A stretch of DNA of 45,448 bases, taken from positions 1 to 45,448 of the forward strand of contig MVBO01000120.1 of NCBI GenBank assembly GCA_002261195.1, in the 5' to 3' direction. Source of the stretch: Bifiguratus adelaidae (taxonomy: Eukaryota > Mucoromycota > Endogonomycetes > Endogonales). Below are positions 43,845 to 45,448 of this stretch, in pieces. The position numbers were made by a program, and so were the translations under genes. Every line of letters begins with the position of its first letter. The stretch's first letter is position 1. The notes under the pieces are model-generated. The model saw only the letters and a list, made by a program, of their open reading frames with translations. It ran no database searches and was not told where the DNA came from.

Positions 43845-45022
43845 ATGGAGCACATTCAGCTGCCACCGCGCAATGCAGTGGAACGAGCTTCTACGCCTAC
43901 ACGACGCTCACCTTACCCTAGTCCAACCAGCTCATTGACCTCAGAGAGTGCAGATGAGTCAACGGGAAGCTGGAAGTATCAGAACCGAGTTGGTTTTGAC
44001 ATCATGACCTCTGAGGATCTGCCCACGTATAGTTTCACTTTGCATGCCAAGAGCGAGGGATATGTGCGTACACGGCGTAGTCGGTCGTTCCTGGTGGCCA
44101 CTGACTTGGCCAACTATAGTGACTTTGCGCTCGAGTGGGTGATTGAGGTGAGTGCGGGTGACGTTGGCTCGCGCGGGACTGACGGAACGTTTTCTGGGTA
44201 GAACCTGGTGGATGATGGTGATGAAATCATTATTCTACGAGTGGTCACCGACGACATCAACGAGAAGAGCAAGAGTGGTATGTTTGCATAGCGAAGTGCT
44301 CAATATGTTGGTTCTAATGCCTTTTGGACAGGATTGAGGAGGCAGGAAGAAAAGGCACGAGAGAATGCCAACAATGTGCGTGATCGAGTCTTGCGACGTG
44401 TCGGTAAACGAAAGGTAAAGCGACCAAAAGAGTTGTGTCTGCGCAGACCGTATTCACGCTCTCTCATAGATCAACATTGTCATTGAGTTTATGGTCGGCA
44501 AAGTGCAAGATACCATTCATGCCATGGTGCGTTATGGTCGTCTTTATAAAAGTCTCGCGCTCTAACAGCTTGTAGATTGACATGTACCAGCCATCGATGC
44601 TCGTCACTGGCACACGTGGACGATCACCTGTCAAGGGCTTCCTCATGGGCTCCGTCTCCAGTTCCATCTTACAATCCTCACCTATCCCCGTCATTGTTGT
44701 CCGACCCGAAAACAAGCTTCGAAAAGCTCAGGAAAAGGCTCGTCAACGCACCTCGCTGACCGGTCGAGGTGTCCGATACCTTAAAGTAGATAAAATGGGC
44801 AGTCGACGGCGACGAAGTACCGGTGATCCAACCGAGGACACGGGAGAAGAGTTCTCAAGAAAGACCCAGGAAGAGGCAAATGCAGAAGTCAAGGCGAGTC
44901 GTCGGCGCAGTGACAGTTTACTGGCAGCACCAAAGAGTGAACTGGAATCCACGATGGATAGCATAAAGGACCTCGATTTGAACGCCACCAAGAAAACTAT
45001 CCGAGTCACCTTCAAAGACTGA
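43845..45022 (+). CDS. Universal stress protein family protein
   Basis: UspA-fold protein, presumably ATP-binding, of unknown detailed role in stress response. Exons 43845-44147, 44202-44277, 44332-44414, 44470-44526 and 44576-45022 give 321 residues. A Ser/Pro/Thr-rich N-terminus of about 75 residues precedes the USP fold. Beta strand 1 is RSRSFLVATDLANYSDFALE, strand 2 DEIIILRVVTDD and strand 3 INIVIEFMVGKV. The ATP motif GTRGRSPVKGFLMGS fits G-x2-G-x9-G-(S/T), and SSPIPVIVVRPE closes the fold. About 90 basic and acidic residues follow at the C-terminus. The fourth exon has only 57 nt. Membership is clear; whether ATP is bound in vivo is not shown. Confidence 0.9.
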
Positions 45023-45123
45023 GGACAACATGCCGTTGTTTGCACCATGTAGTTATATATAGATGACACCTTGTAATCGTAGAATTGAACATATGCACTC
45101 TAGTTCGCTCCGTCTATCCACAT

Positions 45124-45448
45124 CTATACGGGAACAGCAAATGCACGGTAGACCACCAGACCAGACTTGCCAGCCGTGAGCGTTAATCCTTCACCAGCCC
45201 CCACGAACCACACACCACCCGGCACCAATTGACCTCCACCCTCTCTCTTGCCCACGCCTCCCACCACTTGGCCTTCTCCTTCCGTGACGATAAATATGGA
45301 AGGACCGTGGATACCGGCAAAGCGTTCCTCTTCACCTGCCTTGAGACGGGTCAAGATAACACTAAACTCGTCAATTGGAGGATCGTACAAGATGGAATGC
45401 TGGGTATTTGGATAGGCGGTTCCAGACATGATTTGAGAATCGGCCGAG
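45124..45448 (-). CDS. Phosphomannose isomerase, C-terminal part (5' end outside window)
   Basis: C-terminal cupin of type I mannose-6-phosphate isomerase, which interconverts fructose-6-phosphate and mannose-6-phosphate for GDP-mannose, glycoprotein and cell-wall synthesis. The visible 107 codons read in frame to the window end, so the ATG at 45429 is internal and the gene continues outside. The recognised segment is YDPPIDEFSVILTRL, followed by GPSIFIVTEGEGQV and VPGGVWFVGAGEGL, the usual cupin strands of the family. Zinc ligands lie in the missing N-terminal domain. The stop codons of this gene and the universal-stress gene are 101 nt apart. Confidence 0.82.
   Translation of the reverse strand, partial: SADSQIMSGTAYPNTQHSILYDPPIDEFSVILTRLKAGEEERFAGIHGPSIFIVTEGEGQVVGGVGKREGGGQLVPGGVWFVGAGEGLTLTAGKSGLVVYRAFAVPV

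Overview
The window is gene-dense nuclear DNA from a fungus. The genes are split by many short spliceosomal introns, mostly 44-66 nt, with GTAAGT-like donors. The gene set is fungal: an NDT80-fold regulator, a Zn2Cys6 regulator, STE12 with C2H2 fingers, an AVT transporter, VMA21, BET2 and fungal sugar porters. The combination of STE12 zinc fingers, an SMPD4-like protein, a full WDR59 and a universal-stress-protein gene is suggestive of an early-diverging (Mucoromycota-like) lineage. That placement is inference; the sequence alone does not fix the species. I found no rRNA, tRNA, CRISPR array, plasmid or transposon.

Layout. 1-6 kb: NDT80-like regulator (cut by the window edge), a small alpha/beta hydrolase, a GT31 glycosyltransferase and an AVT-type amino-acid transporter. 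7-14 kb: two tandem paralogous sugar porters, then a secreted flavin amine oxidase. 14.5-25.5 kb: housekeeping genes, namely a WDR59/Mtc5 SEA-GATOR2 subunit, the Rab geranylgeranyltransferase beta subunit, a kelch-repeat membrane protein, the V-ATPase assembly factor VMA21 and the elongation factor IWS1. 25.6-31.3 kb: a Zn2Cys6 regulator and an RRM RNA-binding protein. 31.8-33.4 kb: two tandem genes for small secreted proteins with Lys-Arg sites and a shared Asn/Gln-rich repeat. I do not recognise this family and it is the best candidate for something undescribed. 33.5-37.8 kb: an SMPD4-like protein and an LEA-like helical stress protein with a perfect CRE upstream. 38.5-45.4 kb: STE12, mitochondrial ribosome recycling factor, SRP receptor alpha, a universal stress protein and the C-terminal end of phosphomannose isomerase.

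Exon structures were worked out by hand from splice signals plus reading-frame and family continuity. Exon lengths sum to a multiple of three in every complete gene except the SMPD4-like one, whose last exon changes frame. Genes are packed tightly: two divergent pairs have start codons only 36 and 43 nt apart, and one same-strand pair is separated by 41 nt. There is no functional operon. The neighbourhoods look like ordinary compact fungal gene order, with two local tandem duplications (sugar porters; secreted repeat proteins).
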